Positions 55,330 through 64,000 of a stretch of DNA of 64,000 nt are shown piece by piece. Within the stretch, counting starts at the first letter, position 1. Each line of letters opens with the position of its first letter. The stretch is taken from the NCBI RefSeq assembly GCF_023091745.1, contig NC_068912.1:69365067-69429066 (forward strand), written 5' to 3'. Source of the stretch: Budorcas taxicolor. Its lineage: Eukaryota > Chordata > Mammalia > Artiodactyla > Bovidae. The notes beneath the pieces were generated by a model. That model did not search any database. It saw nothing but the letters and a program-made list of their open reading frames with translations, and was not told the origin of the DNA. A program made the translations under genes and the position numbers.

Positions 55330-55960
55330 GAAGTAGAATGTAATTCAGAAGATAGAGAGACGGTTCATAGAAGAAGACAAGAAAAGACTTTGAAGGCATA
55401 GAGAACATTTGAGTTGAAACTTAGATAAGCAGAGATGGGAAGACAAGCATTTCTCCTGGAGGAAAAGGTAAGAAAAGATAGTGTGGCTATATCTAGGGAG
55501 TAATAAGTTATTTGACTGCTGGACAAAGAAGTAAGTCAGGAAAGGTAAATCAGGCCTTGATCATGGATGTTTTTGAATGACTGGGAAGTCTGAGTTTTAG
55601 TTCATAGGTACTAGGGAGCTATTAAGTGTTTTTGAGGCAGAGTGACAGAAATCCAACTGAAATTCAGGAAAATCCACTATCAGTAATATTTATCAGGTTG
55701 TCCAATAAGTTTGCTAGATTTTTTTCTATAAAATGTTAATGGAAATCCTGAGTGAACTTTTTGACCAACTCAATAAAATGGCTAGGCTGAAAAGGAAACC
55801 ATAGTCAGAGAAATTATTTAAGAAAGTGAATAACCCAGGACAAAGACATGAAGGCCCTAAAAGAATTTGATAGCCTTGAGAATAAAAAGAGAATGGATGT
55901 GAGAAATATTCCATATACTGTAGTTAAGACAGTGATTTTTTTATACGTGGTCACCGTAAT
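55330..55960 (-). mobile_element. L2-like LINE fragment, split by mariner MITE
   Basis: GAACATTTGAGTTGAAACTT, AGATAGTGTGGCTATATCTA, AATCAGGCCTTGATCATGGA, GTACTAGGGAGCTATTAAGT: antisense L2-type landmarks in order. Confidence 0.45.
55693..55773. mobile_element. Mariner-type MITE (81 bp)
   Basis: The left arm TCAGGTTGTCCAATAAGTTT and right arm AACTTTTTGACCAACTCAA are inverted repeats flanked by TA on both sides (55691-55692 and 55774-55775). The whole element is nearly palindromic, like other short mariner-derived MITEs. It has no transposase. Confidence 0.8.
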
Positions 55961-56199
55961 GAGAGAGATTCCAGTTAAGCACCAATCATAGCCAGTCAGA
56001 GAGGTAGAGAGAGGGGTGAGACATGGGGAGGGTTGAGGGTGATGAGCAAACTGGAACAGCCCTTTCCTGAACACCACTCTAGTATGCTGTCCCCACCTCT
56101 TTGAACTTTGCTATCCTGGCCTCACTGTAAAAATGACCTTTTTCACTAGTTCTTCCAAAGTAAGATTGAAATTCTTTTTTTTTTAATAGTAACATATGC
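55961..56199. other. No feature recognised
   Basis: About 240 bp, including a T-run near 56176-56184. Confidence 0.3.
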
Positions 56200-56322
56200 T
56201 ACCATTTCTGTTTATCAAATGCCATATATTTTTCATGCTTCGTTTCTAATCATGAACACAGCCTTGAGATATATATACTGATATCACTTTAAGTATGAAG
56301 AAACTGGGGATGAGAGAAGTAG
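56200..56322 (+). repeat. MIR SINE, diverged
   Basis: CTGATATCACTTTAAGTATG followed by AAGAAACTGGGGATGAGAGA resembles the MIR core (cattttacagatgaggaaactgagg). Confidence 0.45.
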
Positions 56323-57018
56323 GTGCCATTATCTTTATTACCACCACCATAGTTTGGCCTCAGATCAAACAACAGGGAAGGAACACAGCCCCACCTGTCA
56401 ACATAAAATTGTATTAAAGATTTACTGAGCATGGCCCCACCCATCAGAACAAGACTCAGTTTCCCCCACAGTCAGTCTCTCCCATCAGGAAGCTTCTATA
56501 AGCCTCTTATCATCAGAGGGCAGACAGAATGAAAACCACAATCACAGAAAATGAATCAAACTGATCACATGGACAACAGCCTTATCTAACTCAATGAAAA
56601 TATGAGCCATGCCACATAGGGCTACCCAAGATGGATGGGTCATGGTGGAGAGTTCTGACAAAACGTGGTCCACTGGAGAAGGGAATGGCAAACCGCTTCA
56701 GTATTCTTGCCTTGAGAACCCCATGAACAGTATGAGAAGGCAAAAAGATAAAACACTGAAAGATAAACTCCCCAGGTTGGAAGGTGCCCAATACACTACT
56801 GGAGATCAGTGGAGAAATAACTCCAGGAAGAATGAAGAAAAGGAGCCAAAGCAAAAACAAACCCAGTTGTGGATGTAATTGGTGATGGAAGTAAAGTCTG
56901 ATGCTGTAAGAACAATATTGCATAGGAACCTGGAAGTTAGACCCATGAATCAAGGTAAATTGGAAGTGGTCAAACAGGAGGTTGGCAAGAGTGAGCATAG
57001 ACATTTTAGGAATCAGTG
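56323..57018 (+). mobile_element. BovB element E2, 5' UTR and start of endonuclease region
   Basis: This is the 5' part of an older BovB, from GTGCCATTATCTTTATTACC through the 5' UTR (CAGTCTCTCCCATCAGGAAG) to GACATTTTAGGAATCAGTG. At about 56672-56735 it contains GGAGAAGGGAATGGCAAACC, the Bov-A-like segment from which Bov-A SINEs are thought to derive. The continuation of this same element resumes at 58954, after a nested BovB. Confidence 0.9.
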
Positions 57019-58947
57019 ACCATCCCCAAGAAAAAGAAATGAAAAGAAGCAAAATAGGTGTCTGAGGAGGCCTTACAAATAGCTGTGAAAAGAAGAGAAG
57101 TGAAAAGCAAAGGAGAAAAGCAAAGATATACCCATTTGAATGCAGAGTTCCAAAGAATAGCAAGGAGAGATAAGAAAGCTTTCCTCGGTGATCAATGCAA
57201 AGAAATAGAGGAAAACAATAGAATGGGAAAGACTGGAGATCTCTTCAAGAAAATTAGAGATACCAAGGGAATATTTCATGCAAAGATGGGCTCAATAAAG
57301 AAGAGAAATGGTGTGGACCTAAAAGAAGCAGAAGATATTAAGAAAAGGTGGCAAGAATACACAGAAGAACTGTACAAAAAAGATCTTCACGACCAAGATA
57401 ATCATGAAGGTGTGATCACTCCCACTCACCTAGAGGCAGACATCCTGGAATGCAAAGTTAAATGGGCCTTAGGAAACATCACTCCGAACAAAAATAGTGG
57501 AGGCGATGGAATTCCAGTTGAGCTATTTCAGATTCTAAAAGATGATGCTGTGAAAGTGCTGCACTCAATATGCCAGCAAATTTGGAATACTCAGCAGTGG
57601 CCACAGGACTGGAAAATGTCAGTTTTCGTTCCAATCCCAAAGAAACGTAATGCCAAAGAATGCTCAAACTACTGCACAATTGCACTCATCTCACATGCTA
57701 GTAAAGTAATGCTCAAAATTCTTCAAGCCAGGCTTCAGCAATACATGAACCACGAGCTTCCAGATGTTCAAGCTGGATTTAGAAAAGGCAGAGGAACCAG
57801 AGATCAAATTGCCAACATCCGCTGGATCATGGAAAAAGCAAGAGAGTTCTAGAAAAACATCTGTTTCTGCTTTATTGACTATGCCAAAGCCTTTGACTGT
57901 GTGGATCACAAGAAAATGTGGAAAATTCTTCAAGAGATGGGAATACCAGACCACCTGACCTGCCTCTTGAGAAACCTGTATGCAGGTCAGGAAGTAACAG
58001 TTAGAACAGAACATGGAACAACAGACTGGTTCCAAATAGGAAAAGGAGTACGTCAAGGCTGTATATTGTCACCCTGCTTGTTTAACTTATATGCAGAGTA
58101 CATCATGAGAAACACTGGACTGGAAGAAACACAAGCTGGAATCAGGATTGCCGGGAGAAATATCAATAACCTCAGGTGTGCAGATGACACCACCCTTACG
58201 GCAGAAAGTGAAAAAGAACTAAAGAGCCTCTTGATGAAAGTGGAAGTGGAGAGTGAAAAAGTTGGCTTAAAGCTCAACATTCAGAAAACGAAGATCATGG
58301 TATCCAGTCCCATTACTTAATTGGAAATAGATGGGGAAACAGTGGAAACAGTGTCAGACTTTATATTTGGAGGCTCCAAAATCACTGTGGATGGTGACTG
58401 CAGCCATGAAATTAAAAGACAAATGCTCCTTGGAAGGAAAGTTATGACCAACCTGGACAGCATATTAAAAAGGAGAGACATTACTTTGCCAACAAAGGTC
58501 CATCTAGTCACAGCTCTGGTTTTTCCAGTAGTCATGTATGGATGTGAGAGTTGGACTGTGAAGAAAATTGAGCGCTGAAGCATTGATACTTTTGAACTGT
58601 GGTGTTGGAGAAGATTCTTGAGAGTCCCTTGGACTGCAAAGAGATCCAACCAGTCGATCCTTAAGGAAATCAGTCCTGGGTGTTCATTGGAAGGACTGAT
58701 GTTGAAGCTGAAACTCCAATACTTTGGCCACCTGATGTGGATAGCTGACTCATTTGAAAAGACCCTGATGCTGGGAAAGATTGAGGGCAGGAGGAGAAGG
58801 GGACAATAGAGGATGAGATGGTTGGATGGCATCACTGACACAATGGAAATGGGTTTGGGTGGATTCCGGGAGTTGGTGACGGACAGGGAAGCCTGGCATG
58901 CTGCGATTCATGGGGTCACAAGGAGTCAGACACAACTGAATGACTGA
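57019..58947 (+). pseudogene. BovB pol: reverse-transcriptase and C-terminal region, six stops, no frameshift
   Basis: One reading frame spans about 642 codons without an indel. It encodes the RT palm and downstream region of an RTE-type pol. The endonuclease is absent through 5' truncation. Visible blocks: GFRKGRGTRDQIA (about 57774-57813), motif A DYAKAFDCVD (57877-57906), motif B GVRQGCILSP (58045-58074), motif C CADD (58177-58188) where YADD is expected, LNIQKTKIM (about 58276-58302) and GCESWTVKK. In-frame stops lie at 57040, 57055, 57850, 58318, 58576 and 58807. The terminal stop is 58945. Not functional. Confidence 0.9.
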
Positions 58948-58953
58948 ACTGAA
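57019..58953 (+). mobile_element. BovB element E1, 5'-truncated, nested inside BovB E2
   Basis: E1 starts abruptly at ACCATCCCCAAGAAAAAGAA, just downstream of the endonuclease region, and runs to the true 3' end (CTGAATGACTGAACTGAA). It sits between two adjacent pieces of E2: CAGTG on the left and ATAAAATGGACTAGAATG on the right, which are contiguous in BovB. So E1 inserted into E2. Confidence 0.9.
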
Positions 58954-59869
58954 ATAAAATGGACTAGAATGTGCCAATTTAACTCAGATGACCGTTATAT
59001 CTACAACTGTGGGCAAGAATTCCTTAGAAGAAATGGAGTAGCCCTTGTAGTGAACAAAAGAGTCCAAAATGCAGTACTTGGATGCAATTTCAAAAACGAC
59101 AGAATGATCTCTGTTCATTTTCAAGGCAAACCATTCAGTATCGCAGTAATCCAAGGCTATGCCCTGAACAGTAATGCTGAAGAAGCAGAATGGTTCTATG
59201 ATGACCTACAAGACCTTCTAGAACTAACACCCCAAAAGATGTCCTTTTCATTATAGGGGACTGAAATGCAAAAGTAGGAAGTCAGGAAAAACCTGGAATA
59301 ACAGGCAAATTTGGCCTTGGAGTACAAAAAGAAGCAGGGCAAAGGCTAACAGAGTTTTATCAAGAGAACACACTGGTCATAGCAAACACCCTTTTCCAAC
59401 AACACAAGAGAAGACTCTATACATGGACATCACCAGATGGTCAACACCGAAATCAGATTGATTATATTCTTTACAGCCAAAGATGGAGAAGCTCTATACG
59501 GTCAGCAAGAACAAGACTGGGAGCTGTCTGTGGCTCAGATCATGAACTCCACGTTGCCAAATTCAGACTGAAATTGAAGAAAGTAGGGAAAACCACTAGA
59601 CCATTCAGGTATGACCTAAATCAAATCCCTTACGATTATACAGTGAAAGTGACAAATAGTTTCAAGGGATTAGATCTGAATGAGAGTGGTGAAGAACTAT
59701 GGACCGAGGTTCATGACAGTGTACAGGAGGCAGTGATCAAGACCATCCCCAAGAAAAAGCAAATGCCCAAGAAAAAAGGCAAAATGGTTGTCTGAGAAGG
59801 CCTTAGAAATAACTGAGAAAAGAATAAAAGTGAAAGGCAAAGGTAAAAAGGAAAGATATACCCATTTGA
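58954..59869 (+). mobile_element. BovB element E2, endonuclease region and start of RT linker
   Basis: E2 resumes at ATAAAATGGACTAGAATGTG, continues through the APE-type endonuclease region and into the linker, and stops at GAAAGATATACCCATTTGA, where a Bov-A2 and then L1 follow. Its last ~120 bp overlaps sequence also present at the start of E1 (AGAAGGCCTTAGAAATAACT against GAGGAGGCCTTACAAATAGC), as expected if two separate elements are present. Confidence 0.9.
58969..59795 (+). pseudogene. BovB endonuclease-domain remnant
   Basis: The frame 58969-59256 encodes FLRRNGVALVVNKRV and NDRMISVHFQGKPF. A 1-bp loss near 59230-59240 (CCCCAAAAG) shifts the frame, which then continues in a second frame to 59795. 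That part has a stop at 59262 where tryptophan is usual (GDWNA became GD-stop-NA). It then reads QIDYIL (59454-59471) and the APE catalytic SDH (59535-59543), followed by TTRPFRYDLNQIPYDY. Catalytic residues survive but the protein is broken. Confidence 0.88.
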
Positions 59870-60074
59870 TGGAGAAGGCAATGGCAACCCACCCCAGTAC
59901 TCTTGCCTGGAAAATCCCGTGGACGGAGGAGCCGGGGGGGCTGCAGTCCATGGGGTCACTACGAGTCGGACACGACTGAGCGACTTCACTTTCAGTTTTC
60001 ACTTTCATGCATTGAAGAAGGAAATGGCAACCCACTCCAGTGTTCTTGCCTGGAGAATCCCAGGGATGGGGGAG
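59870..60074 (+). mobile_element. Bov-A2 SINE, 3'-truncated
   Basis: TGGAGAAGGCAATGGCAACC, linker TTCAGTTTTCACTTTCATGC, second monomer up to CCCAGGGATGGGGGAG. Then L1 begins abruptly. The loss of the 3' tail is unusual for a retroposed SINE and suggests a later deletion that also removed the left edge of L1. Confidence 0.9.
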
Positions 60075-60562
60075 TTCATAATTTCCATTTCTTTCTGGCT
60101 AAGTCTTGGAAGATTGAACTTTTCTAGGGATCTATTCATTTCTTTCAGGTGATCTATTTTATTGCCGTATAGTTGTTCCTAATAGTCTTTTGTAATTGTT
60201 TGTATTTCTGCACTGTCTGTCGTAACCTCTCCTTTTTCATTTCTAATTTTGTTGATTTGATTCTTCTCACTTTTTTTTCTTGATGAGTCTGGCTAAAGGT
60301 TTGTCAATTTTGTTTATCTTCTCAAAGAACCAGCTTTTTGGCTTATTAATGTTTACTATTGTTTCTTCCATTTCTTTTTCATTTATTTCTGTTTGGATCT
60401 TTATGACTTCTTTCCTCCTACTAATTTTCTTTTTGTTGTTCTTCCTTTTTCAGTTGTTTTAAAAGTTAACTTCTCTATTCGATGTTTTTCTTGTTTCTTG
60501 AGGTAGGATTGTATTGCTATAAACTTCTCTCTTAGAACTGCTCTTGCTGTGTCCCATAGGTT

Positions 60563-60949
60563 TTAAGTTGTCATGTTTTCATCGTCATTTGTTTCTAGAA
60601 ATTTTTTGATTTTCCTTTTGATTTCTTTAGTAACCTGTTGGTGATTTAGAAATGTGTTGTTTAATCTCCATGTGTTTGTGTTTCTTATGCTTTTTTTCTT
60701 GTAACTGATATCTAGTCTCATAACATTGTGGTCAGAGAAGATGCTTGACAGAATTTCAATTTTCTTAAATTTACTGACTTTTGATTTGTGACCCAAGTTG
60801 TGGTCTATCCTGGAGAATATTTCATGTGCACTTGAGAAGAAGGTGTATTCTTTTGCATTTGGATGGAATGTCCTGAAGATATCAGTGAGATCCATCTCTT
60901 CTAATGTATCATTTAAGACTTGTGTTTTCCTTATTGATGATCTATCCAT
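60563..60949 (-). pseudogene. L1 ORF2 endonuclease-domain remnant
   Basis: A 128-codon frame contains LNDTLEEMDLTDIFRTFHP, YTFFSSAHEIFSRIDHNLG and SIFSDHNVMRLDI. These correspond to the C-terminal part of the APE-type endonuclease, including the catalytic SDH triad and the RIDH block. Sequence between this and the ORF2 start near 61420 is recognisable only in pieces in other frames, so the protein is disrupted. Confidence 0.88.
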
Positions 60950-62138
60950 TGGTGTGAATGGGGTTTAAAGTCTCCTACTTTTATTTATGTTGTTGTCAAT
61001 TTCTCCTTTTATATCTGTTAGTGTTTGTCTTATGTATTGAGGTGCTCCTATGTTGGAGGATAGATATTTATAATTGTTATGTCTGCCTCTTAGATTGATC
61101 TCTTTATCATTATGTAGTGTCCTTCCTTATCTCTTGTCATCTTTATTTTAAGGTCTGTTTTGTCTGATATAAGGATTGCTATTCTAGCTTTCTTTTACTT
61201 CCCATTTACATGGAATATATTTTTCCATCCTCTTACTTTCAGCCTATGTGTGTCTTTAGGTCTGAAGTGGGTTCTTGTATACAACATATATATGGGTCAT
61301 GTTTATTTTTTTATCCATTCAGCCAGTCTGTATCTTTTGGTTGGAGCATTTAATCCATTTACATTTAAAGTAATTATGGATATATATGTTCCTATTGCAA
61401 TTTTCTTAATTGTTTGGGGTTGATTTTGTAGATCTTTTTTTTTTTCTTTTGTATTTCTTGACTATACAAGTCCCTTTAACATTTGTTGTAAAGCTGGTTT
61501 GGTGGTACTGAATTCTCTTAACTTTTGCTTGTCTGAAAAGCTTTTGGTTTCTCCATCAATTTTGAATGAGATCCTCACTGGGTACAGTAAGCTTGGTTGT
61601 GGAGTTTTCCCTTTCATTGCTTTAACTATATCCTGCCTTTCCCTTCTGGCCTGCAGAGCTTCTGCTGCAAGATCAGCTGTTAAGTGTATGGGGTTTCCCT
61701 TGTATGTTACTTGTTGCTTTTCCCTTGCTGCTTTTAATATTCTTTCTTTGCGTTTAGATACGTTTCTCCTTGGGTTTATCCTGTATGGGACTCTGTGCCT
61801 CTTGGACTTGTTTGACTATTTCCTTTTCCATGTTGGAGAAATTTTCAACTATAATCTCTTCCAAAATTTTCTCGTACCCTTTCTTTTTCTCTTCTTCTTC
61901 TGGGACCTCTATAATTTGAATGTTGGTGCATTTGATATGGTTCTAGATGTCTCTCAGACTTTCCTCAGCTCCTTTCATTCTTTTTACTTTATTCTGCTCT
62001 TCAGAAGTTATTTCCACCATTTTATCTTCCAGCTTACTGGTTTGTTCTTCTGCCTCAGATATTCTGCTATTGATTCCTTCTAGAGTATTTTTAATTTCAG
62101 TAGTTGTTTTGTCACTGTATGTTTATTCTTTAATTCTT

Positions 62139-62516
62139 CTAGGTCTTTGTTAATTGATTTTTGTGTTTTCTCCATTTTTTTTCAAGGTTTTTGATCATTT
62201 TTATTATCATTATTCTGAATTCTTTTTCAGGCAGTTTGCCTATTTCCTCTTCATTTATTTGGACTTCTGTGTTTCTAGTTTTTTCCTTGAAGAAGTTTGA
62301 ATTCTTTCTTCCTTTTGGTTTTTGTCCTCCTGAGACTGGTCCAGTGGTTTGTGTGTGAGCTTTGTGAGATTTATGCTGTTTTTTTTTTTTTTTTTTTTGC
62401 TTCTTTGTTAGTTTGTTTATTTTTCTTCTGATGGGCAAGACTGAGTGAGGGTGGTAATCCTGTCTGCTGATGATTTGGTTTGTATTTTTGTTTTGTTTGT
62501 TGTTTAGATGAGGCAT
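62139..62516 (-). pseudogene. L1 ORF1 N-terminal remnant
   Basis: A 125-codon frame begins with an artiodactyl-type N-terminus, has a lysine run (residues about 38-47) from a T20-type tract at 62380-62399, and then ISRQDY and EEEIGKLPEKEFRIMIIKM, the conserved start of the ORF1p coiled-coil region. The rest of ORF1 toward 61440 is in other frames. ORF1p normally acts as an RNA-binding trimer. Confidence 0.85.
62380..62399. repeat. Poly-T tract
   Basis: A run of about 20 T inside antisense L1 ORF1. It encodes the lysine run in the ORF1 remnant. Confidence 0.9.
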
Positions 62517-63173
62517 ACTGCTTAGGGTGTTACTGATGGTTGCATGATGCAGAGGCTTTTGTTCAAGTGGTTTCCTTTGTGCGAGTTCTCACTCTTTGAT
62601 ACTCCCTAGGGTTAGTTCTCTGGTAGTCTAGGGTCTTGGAATTAGTGCTCCTATCCAAAGGCTCATGGCTTGATCTCTGGGCAGGAACAAAGATTCCACA
62701 AGTGGTTTGTTACAGTATTAAGTGAGATTAAAACAAATATCCAAAATTGAGAAACCAAAGATGAACCCCAGACAAATGGCAGTTACAAAATCAGTCAGAT
62801 AATAATTAAAATAATGGAATATACACAAGTACATATACACCCATAAGCAAAGTGAAAACAGTCCAACAAAAATAAAGTACAGTAGATTGACCTGGTGAAC
62901 TAAGGAAATAAAAAATTATATTTACCAGTTAAGAACAAGACTAACTTAAGCACTAACTTGAAAACAAAACTAAAGCAAGGTGCCAAGTGGGGAATAAAGC
63001 AACGAATACAAAACCAACAAATATGTTGAGAGGAAAGGAAAGAAAAAAAAGAAAGACTAGATATGCAAAGTTAAATAGAGGTAGATGAAGATTTATATAT
63101 ATTAAAGATTAACTGCAAACAAAGGGAAAATAAAAAAAAAAAAAAGAGGAAAACTCCACAGAACTGCAAAAGC

Positions 63174-63598
63174 CAGTGGTCATGTATGGATGTGAGAGTT
63201 GGACTGTGAAGAAGGCTGAGAGCCGAATAATTGATGCTTTTGAACTGTGGTGTTGGAGAAGACTCTTGAGAGTCCCTTGGACTGCAAGGAGATCCAACCA
63301 ATCCATTCTGAAGATCAGCCCTTGGATTTCTTTGGAAGGAATGATGCTAAAGCTGAAGCTCCAGTACTTTGGCCACCTCATGCGAAGAATTGACTCATTG
63401 GAAAAGACTCTGATGCTGGGAGGGATTGGGGGCAGGAGCAGAAGGGGACGACCAAGGATGAGATGGCTGGATGGCATCACTGACTCGATGGACATGAGTT
63501 TGAGTGAACTCTGGGAGTTGGTAATGGACAGGGAAGCCTGGCGTGCTGAGATTCATGGGGTCACAAAGAGTCGGACACGACTGAGCGACTGAACTGAA
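63174..63598 (+). mobile_element. BovB LINE 3' fragment, younger type, inserted in L1 5' UTR
   Basis: AGTGGTCATGTATGGATGTG to CTGAGCGACTGAACTGA. It lies inside the L1 5' UTR, a few dozen bases after an A-rich tract. Motif CCCTTGGATTTCTTTGG is of the younger type. The 138-codon frame 63176-63592 is uninterrupted to the usual BovB C-terminus (SRTRLSD). This makes it one of the best-preserved fragments here. Confidence 0.95.
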
Positions 63599-64000
63599 TG
63601 TAGAGGCAGAGGTTTATGACAACATTAAAAAATGTAACTGAGAGAAAGAAAGCTCAAATCTTAATTGGATTTCTTAGTGCCAATAAAATCAACAGCTACA
63701 ACAGACGGGGGAAAAAAGAAAAAAAAAAATCCAGAAGAATCTACAGAACAAGTCAACAAATAAGAATAATGTTTTTCTTGAGCCACTGCTATCAGAGTCC
63801 TTTCCTTTGCTGGGAGTCAGAGCCACCTCACCTCCCTAGGATGCCCTCCAAAACTGTGCTGATCTCTGGACCTGCTGTGGAGGCAAATCAGATTCTAATC
63901 TGGCCCTACTCCTGTGTTTCTTGCCTCTCAATGTCCACAGCTATCCGAGCTAGTGAGTTTCTTTTGTGGGAGCTTTTATGTATTCTGTCGACACAGAGTC

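Larger units (their letters stand above)
60075..64000 (-). mobile_element. L1 LINE (ORF2 N-terminal half, ORF1, 5' UTR), split by BovB
   Basis: A 3.9-kb antisense L1 that runs off the window. From left to right on the plus strand: ORF2 endonuclease to RT-linker region (about 60075-61420), ORF1 (about 61440-62516), then the 5' UTR (62517-64000) with BovB at 63174-63598. Landmarks: TTGTGGTCAGAGAAGATGCT, CATTTACATTTAAAGTAATT (start of ORF2), TCAGGCAGTTTGCCTATTTC (ORF1). The RT core and 3' end are missing to the left. Confidence 0.88.

Noticed and set aside
56591..57163. 190-codon minus-strand frame
   Set aside because: It is antisense to the BovB 5' region and RT linker and has no domain of its own.
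58317..58841. 174-codon minus-strand frame and similar frames at 17625-18005, 36394-36753, 37076-37438 and 42371-42802
   Set aside because: All are the same antisense shadow of the BovB pol C-terminus. It stays open because the sense strand is codon-constrained, not because it encodes a protein.
57021..59869. Exchange of BovB domains (a circularly permuted element)
   Set aside because: The nested-insertion model explains the order, the duplicated linker and the intact 3' tail with fewer events.
61499..62083. 194-codon plus-strand frame, hydrophobic, membrane-like
   Set aside because: It is the antisense shadow of L1 ORF1. T-rich antisense of a lysine/glutamate-rich coiled coil gives phenylalanine/leucine runs that mimic membrane segments.

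Overview
This is a stretch of ruminant (bovid) nuclear DNA, not microbial or viral. It is AT-rich, has no long open frame outside transposons, and is packed with repeats typical of cattle, sheep, goat and their relatives: BovB (RTE-clade LINE), Bov-tA (tRNA-headed SINE), Bov-A2 (dimeric SINE), artiodactyl L1 and a CHR-type SINE tail. Older mammalian repeats (MIR, L2, L1M, Tigger/MER2, hAT/MER20 types) fill much of the rest. The species cannot be fixed from sequence alone. I found no host protein-coding gene, tRNA or rRNA gene. The window looks intergenic or intronic. Family names come from recognising consensus features by eye, and edges are accurate to about 5-30 bp unless a target-site duplication (TSD) is given.

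Layout. 0-10 kb: four separate Bov-tA insertions, a near-complete MER2/Tigger-like DNA element, an L1 3' region split by BovB, a TG microsatellite and an unexplained 236-bp foldback element (8530-8765). 10-22 kb: a BovB-rich stretch with seven or eight 5'-truncated copies, plus Bov-tA, MIR and L2 tails. 22-35 kb: Bov-A2 inside a TA microsatellite, a hAT-like element split by a Bov-A2 piece, L2 copies, and long stretches with nothing recognisable. 35-43 kb: a nest of L1 and BovB, including an L1 with a twin-priming inversion that was later hit by BovB, and a large inverted BovB pair. 43-56 kb: a degraded L2, SINEs, MIRs, MER20-like pieces, a putative solo LTR, a CpG-richer island of unknown origin and a mariner-type MITE. 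56-64 kb: the most complex nest. A BovB with its 5' end and endonuclease region is split by a younger, 5'-truncated BovB whose reverse-transcriptase frame is uninterrupted by indels but carries six stops. A Bov-A2 and a long antisense L1 (ORF2 N-terminal part, ORF1, 5' UTR) follow and run off the window end.

How the parts relate. The only coding sequences are decayed BovB and L1 proteins. BovB normally makes an APE-type endonuclease plus reverse transcriptase for target-primed insertion. Bov-tA and Bov-A2 share sequence with BovB and are thought to use its machinery. Nesting gives relative ages: L2, MIR and MER are oldest, then L1M and L1 3' ends, then BovB, then Bov-tA and Bov-A2. I did not find a clearly new biological system. 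The best candidates for a second look are the 8.5-kb foldback, the self-nested BovB at 56-60 kb, the inverted BovB pair at 36 kb and the unidentified island at 53.65-54.1 kb.
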